From Sinohyriopsis cumingii (taxonomy: Eukaryota; Mollusca; Bivalvia; Unionida; Unionidae), in NCBI GenBank assembly GCA_028554795.2, contig CM068832.1:83010049-83074048 (forward strand): a stretch of DNA of 64,000 nt, written 5' to 3'. Numbering within the stretch: the first letter of the stretch is position 1; the number at the start of each line of letters is the position of its first letter. The notes beneath the pieces were generated by a model, which saw only the letters and a program-made list of their open reading frames with translations, was not told the origin of the DNA and searched no databases. This document shows positions 49,015 to 60,934 of the stretch, piece after piece. The position numbers and the translations under genes are program-made.

Positions 49015-49155
49015 GCAGCAGGGAGGGCGAATCCTACAACTTTTAGAAGGTTCCAAATGCCGAAATAAACTCTTTATAAAACCGCGATGACGCTTTATAT
49101 AAACGCAATTGTCGCCGTCGTTGCTGCCCTTTGTTGTCGTTGCCCTCCCTGCTGC
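49015..49155. repeat. 14-bp inverted repeat at left edge of element B
   Basis: GCAGCAGGGAGGGC (49015-49028) and its perfect reverse complement GCCCTCCCTGCTGC (49142-49155) enclose 113 bp. The left arm phrase recurs at the left edge of element A (35781), where the right arm is only partly kept. It could be a terminal hairpin remnant or an inserted small foldback. Confidence 0.6.
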
Positions 49156-49267
49156 TTCCTGAGTCCCTTTTCGAAAACTAAGGTCTCTATCGATGTACGA
49201 AAAATTATCCAAAAATCGTATCTAACCCGACTCGATACCGTGTTCGAGAGTCATGTAAACTTATTGT

Positions 49268-49872
49268 TATAAATCCGTGCGGGGTTGATTGGGCATGACT
49301 AAATAAATTTCTAAACTTATTGATATCCATATCACCACTGCACCAGGTCTGATGAATATTTCATAACGTGTGTGTATCAACTCCGTTAAACACTGCGATA
49401 ATATTACAGTTATCCCTGATCACTTTAGGAATTTGTGTATATCGCTGGGTTACATAAATCACATCAGTATTTTTGTGTCTGCCTCTGGAAAATATCCTGG
49501 CAGGATTTGATTGTTTATCCAACATCACATCGTCATACCGACTAAATTATTAATGAATCCATCAATATCATCAATACTTGGCGCTTCATTAATGTCAGTT
49601 ATAAATTCAACAACATCATCACTGTTTTCATTTAATGATTTTGCACTTTCATTAAAATCTTTTAACACCTCGTAGCATCGTTGATCGTCTACACTTGGTG
49701 CTACCAAATAAAACTTGTCCCACTTCATCCACTTCATTATTAAATTAAGTAACAACTGTGTCTTACCACTCCCAGATGCGTCAATTATAATCATACGAAC
49801 AGAATTTGGTAGCGCTGCGTGATGCTTAACTGGTTCTTGTTTCCTTGTAGCAGAAAAGTCAGTGATCTCCAT
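49268..49872 (-). pseudogene. Packaging ATPase, element B
   Basis: Same layout as the copy at 35963: ITDFSATRKQEPVKHH start, P-loop region DASGSGKTQLLLNL, INEAPSIDDIDGFINNLV and the C-terminal sensor block, ending near 49.27 kb. Divergent from the PLA2 gene with about 20 bp between starts. Broken, with a few breaks. Confidence 0.85.
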
Positions 49873-49892
49873 TAGAATAATATAATATAAAT

Positions 49893-50481
49893 ATGGATCT
49901 ATATTGTGTGAAATGTAGAGCACGTACCCCAGCAAGTGATCTAACAATTGTTACAACAAAAAATAACAGATCTGCAGTTACGGGCAAGTGTGAGCGATGC
50001 GGTACAAAAAGTTCAAATTTATCTCCCTGACTCCGTCAGGTGGTAAGTCAGCGCCAAAACCAAAGTCAGCGCCAAAACCAAAATCAGCGCCAAAGCCAGC
50101 GCCAAGTAAAAAAAAAACGAGGAGGTGATATTGCCGCCAAGTTAGGAAAACTTCCAGGTGCTCCATGGGCTAAATATGAAGGAGAAAAACATCTCCTAGG
50201 TTATAATTACTGTGGTCCTGGAACCAGACTTGATATCAGACTTGATGACCAAGATCGAGCAAAACCCGGAGAAGACCCAATAAATGCTATCGATAAGCAT
50301 GCCATGTCAATGACGTAGCTTATAAAAGTAAAAATCTACAAGATAGGCATCTCGCGGATGGGAAATTAATTCACGCGCTAAAATCCATCACTGATAAATC
50401 TCTAAAAGAAAGGTTAGCCAGTTGGTTAATAACATCTGCGATGAAATCTAAGCTTGTATTAAGTGCTGGTAATTATTTATA
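49893..50481 (+). pseudogene. Zinc-ribbon plus phospholipase A2-like protein, element B
   Basis: The N-terminal YCVKCRARTP and GKCERCGTKS form a complete CxxC...CxxC zinc ribbon, better kept than in element A. A low-complexity linker of repeated SAPKPK units follows (near 50.05-50.11 kb), then the PLA2 calcium loop LGYNYCGPGT near 50.2 kb and the His-Asp region near 50.3 kb. The tail matches element A. The basic linker may serve DNA binding or nuclear import. Broken, with a few breaks. Confidence 0.85.
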
Positions 50482-51418
50482 ATGGAATCGATTTATTATT
50501 CCCCAAGAGGATACTGGAGGGGTGGCGCAGCAATTAGTAAACTTGCCAGTGCAGCAAAAGTCACACGTGATACTGCTAAGAATTGGTTATCCAAACAAGC
50601 AATATGGCAAATTTATCTACCGCGTCCTAAGAAAATTAATTTTGCACATTTTGATGTTAGTGTTCTTAATGAAGTTCACCAAGTTGATATATTATTTCTG
50701 CCGCATGATACCGTTCGTCGTCGAACATATAAATACGCGTTAACTGTCGTTGATGTTGCAAGTAAATACAAAGATGCAGAACCATTAACGACTAAAACAG
50801 CATCTGAGGTTGCTTCTGCTTTTGAACGAATTTATTAACGAGGTGGTCTGCGATGGCCAAATCTATTAAGTTGATCCTGGCAGAGAATTTCAGGCTGCAT
50901 TGTCATCAACGATGAAGCAACACAATGTCACCATTAGGCGAGGACATACTGAGATTCATCGTAATCAGGCAATTGTTGAACGATTTAATCGAAAACTTGC
51001 TGAGCGGTTATTTGGATATCAGTACGCGAAGGAATTCATTCCGGACAAGATATCGCTTGAATGGGTTGCAAGATTACCAAGCGTGATAACTGCATTAAAT
51101 ATGGAAATAACTCGAACAACCAACATGAAACCTATTAATGCAATTACCAAAATAATGTACCCGTACAACGACGTGATTTTTCAGCACAACCAATACTGGG
51201 CAATGTCACTGTGAGATATTTATATGAACAAGGTGAACTTAAAGATGGTAAAAACAGAGCGACTGATCCAATCTGGAGCATCACCACACACAAGATATCT
51301 AACATAACGATCTACTAGTAGACCAGCAATCTACAGGCTGGATTCGACTGCTCCTCAACGTGGATTCACACGTGAACAATTACAAGTAATTCCCGAAGAC
51401 ATATAATTACCGCCCAAA
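50482..51418 (+). pseudogene. Retroviral-type DDE integrase, element B
   Basis: MESIYYSPRGYWRGG start shared with element A. Catalytic blocks: YALTVVDVASKYKDAEPL, the second Asp region near 50.87 kb, and NQAIVERFNRKLAERLFGY. The C-terminal tail includes RGFTREQLQVIPED near 51.39 kb, a conserved end seen in related integrases. Broken, with a few breaks. Confidence 0.88.
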
Positions 51419-51422
51419 TCAC

Positions 51423-54400
51423 TTAACTAGCACCTCTACGTCGATTACATTCAAGACAGGTCAGCATCACATTTTGTCGTGTATGACCGAGACTATTATC
51501 TTTTCTATCTACGGTGAATTGTCTTGGATTATTACTCGAATACTGCCAAAACATTATACAATTACAGCTCACACAGTGATTATTCTGTTGTTGTTTCAGG
51601 GTCATGATAAATTCAACATCGAGGTCAAAATCGCGATTATTATTTTCGTCATTGTGTTTGTAACTGGCGAGTTTTTTTCTTTTTATATCACTGTCGTTTT
51701 CATTATTAATTTCCTCAGCCATTGACTCGTCCAAAACGATTCTCCGCAATTGAGATATTCTTCTGACTCTGGACACAGCTAAGTAAACTAAGTTTGACCA
51801 TTCGATGCGATCATCAACGATCCAAACAACTGTATCAGAAATAGTCAGTCCTTGAGATGAATGAATCGTCAGTGCGTATCCTACCGTCCACGGGGATTTA
51901 TCAGCGCGCAGTGCATCTTCAACAACATTGACATCAACTGTGACAATATCATTTAATACTAAATTCTGTTTTCTTGACTGTCCTGGTATATTAACGTCAA
52001 TATTTTGTAGTCGTATATCAGCTGGTCTATAACACAATGGCACTGGCAATATTGGAAACTTTTCTCTTTGTAATTGAAATAACTGCTGTTGAAGTGTGTC
52101 TCTGACTATCTTTCTACTTGCCACTATCAAATTGTTTGGTCTCCACGTTTTCCAAACGTCGCTCATTGAAGTCTCTGAAATTATTTTACGCATAATTTCA
52201 CATTGAATTTTATTCGGGTGTAATCTGATTAATGTTTTAAATTCAACGTTGCATCAAGAGATCTATAATCATCAGACACTTCTTCAACGTATTCAACAAA
52301 ATCTTTTAACCACAAATGCGGAGATGGACCAACAAAAGGTGGTGGCTGAACGTGATCGCTTCACATAACGACTGCAGCATTTTTGTTAGCAGCCAATCAA
52401 GAAATATTTTTAATATATCTAACGGCACTGTGCACAATTCATCCCAAATAATAATCCGCGGAATATATTTCTCTCCCATTCGGTCAGGAGTCCACGCACC
52501 ACCGCTGTATTTGAAAAAACTGTGATAAGTACAAGAATTAACTCCTGGTTGTTTCATCTCCCTGGCAAGTCTGTGTGTTGGTGTTAATACAATCATATTT
52601 GAATTTCGAAATAATTCAATCGCTCGAGTTGTCTCACCAGAACCTCCCGATCCGTCCAAATAAACGGTTTTGTGTCTGGTGATCGGATCATTCACATACG
52701 GCGCCGACGACACTTCCGATAATTCTGATTTACAATAATTATCTTTGATCGTAACATCAGCAGATTCACAATATCCATGTAAAATTTCCTTTTTTATTCT
52801 CCTCGAACTCCATGATTTATCAGTGCTTGTAAAACGAGCCAATAATTCTGAATATCTTTCATCGATATAAAATGAATCCGTTGCAATTCTAATTGCAGTG
52901 TCGGGAAATATATTTATCACTGACAGCAAATTTGTAGAAACATAAGCCAGCATCGAAGATCTTAAATGTGTGTATTGAGGATATTCTCCATTAATATAAC
53001 TAACAATTGTGCCCAACCGTGTTCCGTCAGACAAGTAAGCATCTTCCCGATTACAAAATATATTTCTCGCAGCGGGATCAGCATTTATAAAATTTATTTC
53101 AGCATCATCCATAATCAATCGTGAGTGATGTCGTTTATAATCATATGCACCACCTTGAGTAAATTTACCGATTATTCTTCTACCGAGATCTTTTGCTGTT
53201 TTTTTTCACTATTGCTGAGTTTAATCTTAAGAATATTAGGAGCGTTATTGTTAATGACATCAACAGGAGTATTTTGGACACTCTCGTGCATATTCCTCAA
53301 TGACTTCATTGAGACTGATATGCTCCGGTGTTGGTAACCAAACCGAAGTCTGCGGTCGATATGATATGATTGATTCACTGACCGTCAACGATACCAGTAT
53401 TCGGCTGTCAAGCATATATCGCAACAACACTATTGGTGCCCAACGTTTCTCTGAGAAATGTCTGCCAAACCAAACATAACAAATTGGATGAAGTTTTTCA
53501 TCTAGCGCAAACGACGTTACACGAGCAAATCCTGTCAAGTCAAAATCGGGTAAAGGGCCATTTATAGCAACTCGCGTCATCGAGTTCGTGGGATGTCCAA
53601 ATCTTTTAAAATATCAACTACACTCGCCCATCCCAAGAAAGCTTCCCGGATAACACGCAACCATGTCTACAGAAATGATATCCTTCTGGTCATACTTGGT
53701 ATTCCACAAACCGCCATGTCCATACTCGACACAAATCAGTTGTTTATCTTCGAGAAACTCACTTCAGGTTGGCTTCCATGAATTTCTTTCTCTGGCGGCG
53801 TGAGCGGCAACACTCGGAAATGTAAAACAATTAGTTAATAACTGCTCAGTGTTTTCTGAATATCTTTGTGCGAGTTTTTCATTTCCTGTTGCAGAGATTC
53901 CGTCCGGTATAATTCACCGTTGGATCTTACAAATTGATCATGCTCGCCATCTTCGGAACTTTTAAACAACGACAGGGTCGTTTTTGCTTATCTGTTTAAT
54001 AAAATCAAACATATTTTTACCAGAGGTCTCTGGCGGGTAATATTTCACAACACGATTCCGCGGAAATATCGTAACTGCTTTAGTCCAAGCGTGAGCGTTA
54101 TGATCTATGATATTTATTGGAGCTCCGTTCCGATTATATTTCGATTTGTACAATACTTCCTCTGTTATCGTTGCTACGGTTATGGGAAATATAAGTGCTT
54201 TTTCTAGCTCGGCAACATCGTTTATTGATGCTCCTGTATCCTTGACTTTTTCAGCCCACGCTGTTATCTTGGAACGTCTTAGATCAGTTAGACCGTTTCC
54301 GCGCATCGCATTTCTGAAATGTTCCATTACTCGAACGGCTACACAATTTAGCCTTGACTTTGTCAAGGATGAGAATCTCATTGGGGCAAGTTTATTGATT

Positions 54401-54900
54401 TTTGATGTCTTTATCGGATAGATTCCATAAATGACCGCGGTCACAGGATACGCTCGAGCGCAACATGGTTTATCAATCCCAGTCAACATTCCTGGTTTGA
54501 AATCTTTTCTTAACAGAACGGTTTTTCCATTAGCAAGGAGAGGGTCATTTTTATCACGGATAATCCACGTATCGGAATCTGCTTGCACAACAAATTTTAT
54601 TCTGAAAAAATATTTCTGATTATCAAAGTAATCGATAATCGTTTTCGCTAGTGCGTCATTCATTACAGCATCAATGACTTCGTCGACATTGACTTTGTCC
54701 TTGACTCTGTCAAGGCGTATCATTTTAAATGTAGACCATAAGTGAGATGCACCGTCGTTACGAAATTCTTTTTTGGCGTTCCTGATAATAAAAAACAGAT
54801 CAGTCAGGGCTCGTCTCCGCGAGTCAGCGGTTAGTCTGTTAAGATCGAATCTAAAAGCTTTCCAGGGTTTGATTGCAGATAATCTTTCAAACTCCTCCAT
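51423..54900 (-). pseudogene. Polymerase B - SF1 helicase - HNH multidomain gene, element B
   Basis: Start MEEFERLSAIKPWK at 54900, upstream of which lies the divergent Cys-rich ORF. In order: polymerase N-terminal region (IDHNAHAWTKAVTIFPRN near 54.08 kb), motif A-like MVACYPGSFLG region (near 53.65 kb), motif C RIATDSFYIDERY (near 52.87 kb), P-loop GSGGSGETT (near 52.65 kb), helicase WDELCTVPLD (near 52.43 kb) and ALTIHSSQGLTI (near 51.87 kb), then an HNH-like end with HCVSCNC, TVDRKDNSLGHTRQNVML and LTCLECNRRRG. The better-kept HNH end here makes the nuclease call firmer than in element A. The P-loop Lys reads Glu. Broken, with about half a dozen breaks or more. Confidence 0.72.
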
Positions 54901-54945
54901 ATTATATTTAAGACAAACATTTAAATAAGAAATATTATATATATA

Positions 54946-55170
54946 ATGAATCAGTGCAAGTGGCTTAAAGTTGGATCTGCAACTGTTTGTAACAAATCCT
55001 GCAGGAAAGAATTCTGGGGGGAACATTCCCAAAGCATCCGAAGGGGCAGTTTATAACCAATACCGTGTCTGTGATGTGGTGTTGGGTCAGGAGTAAAACA
55101 CAGTTATGTGCAAGTTGCGAGGGAAAGAGATACCGTGAACTTAAAAGATATTATAACCAAAAAAAATAAA
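54946..55170 (+). pseudogene. Small Cys-rich ORF, element B
   Basis: Counterpart of 41438-41662 by position and text (MNQCKWLKVG start; YRELKRYYNQKK-like end). Decayed, with a few breaks. Confidence 0.6.
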
Positions 55171-55263
55171 AATAAATAATAATGATGCGCTAAAATGTGA
55201 GCGCGATTATATAACTAAGTTTTGAGACAAATTATAAATTAGACAAATACATTATTATATAAA

Positions 55264-55780
55264 ATGAATCAAGAATTTGTCCCAATCCTATCATTAAGAA
55301 TTGCGAGCAGAATCGTGAGGGAATAGTTAGGCATTGTAGGCTGAAAAAACCAGTTGGTGTTGTTAATAATGCTGGTTATCTAAGGTTCAACGCTGGAAAT
55401 AAAAGTTATCTCTGTCATCGCTTCGTGTTTGAGGTATTTAACGGAGAGATCAAAGACGGTCTTGTGAGCGATCATATTGATGGACAGAAACGTAATAATA
55501 ATGTATCTAACCTGCAAGCTATCACACAACGCCGAAATGTTGCACGTGGGAATGCTGGGGGAAGAGAGAGTCTGGGGCAGTTAAATCTTTCAATAGAGAG
55601 ACCGGCGAAGAGTTAGTTTTTCAGTCAATGGGCGCGGCTGACAAACATTTCGGTATTAACACCGCTGCGGTACGTTCTGTCGCAGATAATATAACCAAAT
55701 CTACCTTATCAAAAAATATAAACAGAAAATCACCTTCCAATTTCAATAATGGAGATAAACTCTCAAGTAATTACGTAGAA
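55264..55780 (+). pseudogene. NUMOD/HNH homing-endonuclease-like ORF, element B
   Basis: Same position and domain order as 41747-42175: NUMOD4-like CRLKKPVGVVNNAGYLRF, HNH core CHRFVFEVFNGEI and VSDHIDGQKRNNNVSNLQA (canonical DHIDG kept), then a NUMOD1-like tail with FGINTAAVRSVADNI. Broken, with a few breaks. Conservation at one site in both copies means it is an old part of the element, not a fresh insertion. Confidence 0.75.
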
Positions 55781-56182
55781 TTATATTTATTTAATTTTTT
55801 CTATTTGAATATATTTAAGGGAGATAGCTCCGTTAAGCATATCTCATGCAATTAGTTCCCTCCCCTTGTCAAGGTGACTTCGTCCAACACACATATCATT
55901 ACCTTTACAGGTAATATTATCAAGGGAGCAGAGCAGTATACAGTTACTTTTTTACAGCAAATTGTACACACACTGCGCCACAGTCTATTCACTTCCGCGT
56001 TTGTCAGTACAGGTAAGTGTTATTTTCTCAGTAATATTTAGAATTAAAATCCAGTTCAGAATTTAAATTCAGTGTTTAAAATCTAGTTCTGAAATTCAGC
56101 AGTAATGTTTTAGAACTTGTTAACTGTCTGTCAGTGGTTACCTATATGATAATTTTTAAATCCTGTATTATCAAATGAGACC
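55781..56182. other. Non-coding spacer of element B
   Basis: Contains one copy of the AAGGGAGATAGCTCCGTTAAG phrase that is duplicated in element A. No ORF is supported. Confidence 0.5.
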
Positions 56183-57200
<1,018 letters not shown>

Positions 57201-57266
57201 AAATTGAAAGTAAAAGATATATCACTTTTTTTTTTACTTCCCCTTGACAAGCCAAGGTGGCTTGTA

Positions 57267-57539
57267 TCAGTCCGAGTTAGATAATAGTTCCCTTAGTCGA
57301 TCGGATTTAATGCAAGAGTGCGCATAATTAAGAATTTGATCTCGGTCACATATAATTGAAATAATATGCTCGCGTCTGAGACTATCTAACTGTTGCTGTG
57401 TTAGTAAGAAATCTTCGTCTCCGTATTCGTCAATAATGAAGTTAACGTTAATTTCTTCTTGGGTAAATGCAGCCTTAACTGCTTGCTCGAGCGCTTGTTT
57501 GTCATAGACGAAAACATTTATGTGGTGGTACATATTCAT
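57267..57539 (-). CDS. Small paralogue 1, unknown function
   Basis: 90 residues, looks whole. Motifs: MYHHINVFVYDKQALEQAV, FIIDEYGDEDFLLTQQQLD, LRREHIISIICD. It is clearly a sister of the ORF at 57560-57781, 20 bp upstream on the same strand. No transmembrane segment or Cys motif. The family is not recognised. It lies at the boundary between the replication half and the virion module. Confidence 0.65.
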   Translation of the reverse strand: MNMYHHINVFVYDKQALEQAVKAAFTQEEINVNFIIDEYGDEDFLLTQQQLDSLRREHIISIICDRDQILNYAHSCIKSDRLRELLSNSD

Positions 57540-57559
57540 AAATCTATAGATTTATAAAT

Positions 57560-57781
57560 CTAAGATCTAAATATACTTACATACTTTAAAATTTGAGGTA
57601 TACTGCAATGCGCGATCACAATATGATCTTCTTTTAGTCTTTTCAGTTGCGTATCAGTTAATATAAAATCGTCAGTGCCGTATTCGTCAACAATTATTTT
57701 TTCCGGGGTAACTTTTCCAGTTTTGACAGCTTCATCAAGAAGTTCGTTGTTATGTATGAAACATTTTACGCGATGGTACAT
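57560..57781 (-). CDS. Small paralogue 2, unknown function
   Basis: 73 residues, looks whole. Shares MYHRVKCFIHNNELLDEAV, IIVDEYGTDDFILTDTQLK and LKEDHIVIAHCSIPQILKY with paralogue 1, so the pair arose by tandem duplication. The conserved centre is (V/I)DEYGxxDF(I/L)LTxxQL. Confidence 0.65.
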   Translation of the reverse strand: MYHRVKCFIHNNELLDEAVKTGKVTPEKIIVDEYGTDDFILTDTQLKRLKEDHIVIAHCSIPQILKYVSIFRS

Positions 57782-57945
57782 TATATAATACTCGCTTGAT
57801 TAATTGTCACTCAATTTTCCTGCAGATTTTTTTACTTTTTACTGATAAACGTTGAATTTGACTTGTAAAAACCCTATCAAAATTAGCAAATCGGACAGTG
57901 TGCATAAAATATATATCAATAAAATATTCGTGCACAAAAATAAAA

Positions 57946-59414
57946 TTATTCACCCTGACTTGGAAGTCGAAGACTTCTAGGATAAAAGTCTGAAGACTTT
58001 ACAAGTAAATTAATATGTAGTGTTTTATTCCGAAAATCAAGAAGGTGACCAGACTGGTCTGTCAGCGCGAAATTTATTCTGGTCAGCCACGGATTATGAC
58101 ATCGTAGATAGACTGGATTGATCGGCTCTTGCACGATTAGATATCCAGGTGGTACATCTTTCGGGGTGAATGAATAAAGAACAAATCCTTGCTGGACTTG
58201 ATTTGATACTGTCGTGTCTGTGCTGTAGCTGCCATCAATGACATCACACACAAGATTGACCGCGACCACTTCGGTTATATTTACGATGCCCGGAGATACA
58301 TGTCGGCCTTCTCCTTGTGAGTTATTGTTGTGCCGGAGAATAGTTGGCTCCGGTAGTGATCGTCTGTGCTGTGCGAATATGTCATCAAGGAACTGATCAA
58401 TGAGGTCATTGACTGATTTTCTTAGCTCGGTTGCATTATACCCGGGAAACTTGAAATCTGGCAGTGTAGCTTCTGTCAACGAATATGCAGTTAAAATTTT
58501 TTGTTTATACTGTTTTTCGTTATCAGTGTAATCAATTGTTGCCTTGATTACTCGTCGATTAATATATACCATGTCGGATACAAGCTGATTTAATATTTCA
58601 ATCCGCGTGATGATTTCGCTGCGTAAAGTTATATCAAAAAGATGTTTTTGGAAACTTTGTCATAGTCGTTTTAGTTGTGTTTTATGTTCTTGATTAATGA
58701 TTTTAAAATATTCAATAATTTGAGATAGGTCAACAGCAACGGAAAACCTTGCAAGTTCATCATTAAAAAACCACCGAATAAAATCCTTATCACCGAAACA
58801 AAAATCAGTGTTTGATGGTGCTTCTTTTATATTAAGTAGATTTTGTTTGTATGATGGGGTAACATCGTGGTATGATTGTTTATCAGTGACATAATCAGAC
58901 TTTTTCGGTTCTGTTGGTATTGGTGGTGCCGGTGGCGGAGTTTCCGGCCATCCTAACAGTGTTCTGATCGAACTCTGATATATATCCACGGAGTAGTCTG
59001 GGGTGCTTATTTCGATTGCAGAAGACAGTGTTGGCTCATGAACAGTTATTGTTATCTTAGATTCTTTTTCTGTGATATTTTTTATTCGACGTTGTAATTC
59101 CTCATTGATTTCTTCGATTTGATCATCCCGGTTGGTAATCCAATGACGTTTCAGTCGGGAGTGCCGTCGGGTTTATTTTTATGTGCAAACACAAACGAAT
59201 TATTTGCTGGCAATCCACCAAACGAATTTGATCTGACATTGGGCCAACTGTGATATACTCGTAATTGTGCTAACGCGATCTCGTTTACTGGAATCGCAGT
59301 TGGAAAATTAATACAGAATTCTGGTTTAGTCGAGATTACTGTTATCATTGAATTCTTCACCGGATTTGTATTTGCGACTATATCGAGCAGAGCTTGATGA
59401 AGTAATTCCGACAT
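57946..59414 (-). pseudogene. Penton-like minor capsid protein region
   Basis: Three open stretches on one strand with a continuous theme. The start (MSELLHQALLDIVANTNPVK; LAQLRVYHSWPNVRSNSFGG) fits the first strand region of Polinton penton-like proteins. The middle has VDIYQSSIRTLLGWPETPPP, like their VDF..SI..LLGF block. The end has NFALTDQSGHLLDFRNKTLH, a C-terminal beta strand pair common in these proteins. It would form the capsid vertices. Broken, with a few breaks. The assignment rests on remembered family patterns. Confidence 0.55.
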
Positions 59415-59416
59415 TG

Positions 59417-59893
59417 TTATTTATCTTTTGTCTTTTCAAATGACTGGTGTAGTCTTCGTATATCTTTGCTATTAGCGTAAATTCGGAATCTGATATTGTT
59501 TCGTCGTTTAGGCTTGATGATATCAACGACGATAATTTCGAGTAAGCGCTCGTGGCTGTGTTTAGTTGTATGACATAATCGTAAAATTTTGTTAGCGCGC
59601 ATGAAGATATTGTTTTCGCGATAATATTAGCAACGCCTGCAATTGTCGTTGATGTTGAAACTGTAATTGTGACCGCGATTGCAGTTGTCACTGGTGCTAG
59701 CGCTGATAATAATACTCCCCTAGATGCAACTATCGCGGATATCGAAAACACTCTTGTGTCTAGAATGATTACACGCCGCTTATATTTTTGTTACTTTTAT
59801 TGTGCATTCGTTGATGGTATTTTTTAACTCTGACTGCCATTCGCGTACTTGATCGTACCTATATTGCTGAGCATCTGTTAAATCTGACGCCAT
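59417..59893 (-). pseudogene. Membrane protein of unknown function
   Basis: A hydrophobic stretch SALAPVTTAIAVTITVSTST followed by a soluble end with SSLNDETISDSEFTLIAKIY. The latter pattern (short helix, then (S/D)xxEFxLI) recurs in hypothetical proteins of animal Polinton-like elements. A short N-terminal stretch MASDLTDAQQYRYDQVREWQ begins at 59893. It overlaps the penton-like gene start closely. Broken, with about one or two breaks. Confidence 0.45.
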
Positions 59894-59902
59894 TTTATTA
59901 TT

Positions 59903-60934
59903 TTACGCAGTAACCAATTGAGGTGTTGCAGCTACGAATTCCAAACACCACCAGTAAGATCTTGCGGTTAATTTCTTGTCGGCGGATTCCAGTATTAATG
60001 TTTCTTCGGTTCACTTGTTTAATATAATAGTCACAACCCCGGAAAACTTGTCAGTGGAATGTCGCTAGGGATACGTTGTAAATATCTCAAATTTTGCAGC
60101 ACTGAACACAGACAACCTGTATAGGCCAGTGGCTGTTGCGGTATATTTGAAAGTATTATTTTGTTTAGACCATGTTGCGAACCCGGATGATACTGTGCAT
60201 ACTATCTTGGTAACATGCCCGGGGGTAGATCCAGGTGGAATTTTAATTAAACTGGTTTTGTTAACGATATCAGGAATCCCACTTACGATATCAGGAATCC
60301 CACTTACGATATCTTGCTGTGTTTGTTTGATCGTGTCAATGTTAGTTTTGATATCAGCAAGTTTCATGTCATCGGTGTGCGGGGTACCAAAGCATTCTTC
60401 TCCGGTTTCATGAATTTTTCTAAAGTTTCTGCGAAGATTTGCAAACGCGTTTACGTGAACATCATACTCGGCCCGCAACATTGATAATTTACCGTCAATG
60501 GTGTCAAGATAATTTTTCGTCGCGGCATCTTCCGGGGATGTTGGATCTCTTAACACGGTTATTTTGTTACCGTTCACGCTGAGTTCACCTGTCATTGTAT
60601 CACCGGTTTTTTTACACGTTCCCCTGCAGCCTGTTGCGTATCATCTCTTAACGCCGCGATTGATATCAGCGAATCTCTGATTTTTCCGCTGTCAGTGAAC
60701 ACAGGGATGTAGCGCGGAGTAGCTCCAATAACCCTACGAATTATTTCATGCCATTTGATATCGCTGGTGTTTAGTTTTCCGTGTCGGTCCTGAAAAATAG
60801 CAACCTCAAAAATGGTCTATCCCAGTCAGGCTTAAAAGATTGTCGATTTCATCCTTGGTCGCATATTTTGATAAATCTATGTCGTTGCGTTTCATTTTTC
60901 TGTTGAGAAGAGATCTTCCGTAAATATCAACCAT
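59903..60934 (-). pseudogene. Fibre-like / tail-fibre-like attachment protein
   Basis: The N-terminus has KYATKDEIDNLLSLTGID. The middle has MTGELSVNGNKITVLRDPTS followed by PEDAATKNYLD, the phage tail-fibre shaft motif (L.VNGNKI..L..P....DA..K.Y). The C-terminal part is a small beta-rich head (TFKYTATATGLYRLSVFSAA). A triple SGIPDIV repeat lies in between. It is likely a trimeric receptor-binding protein. Its ATG overlaps the protease stop (TAATG). Broken, with a few breaks. Confidence 0.6.
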
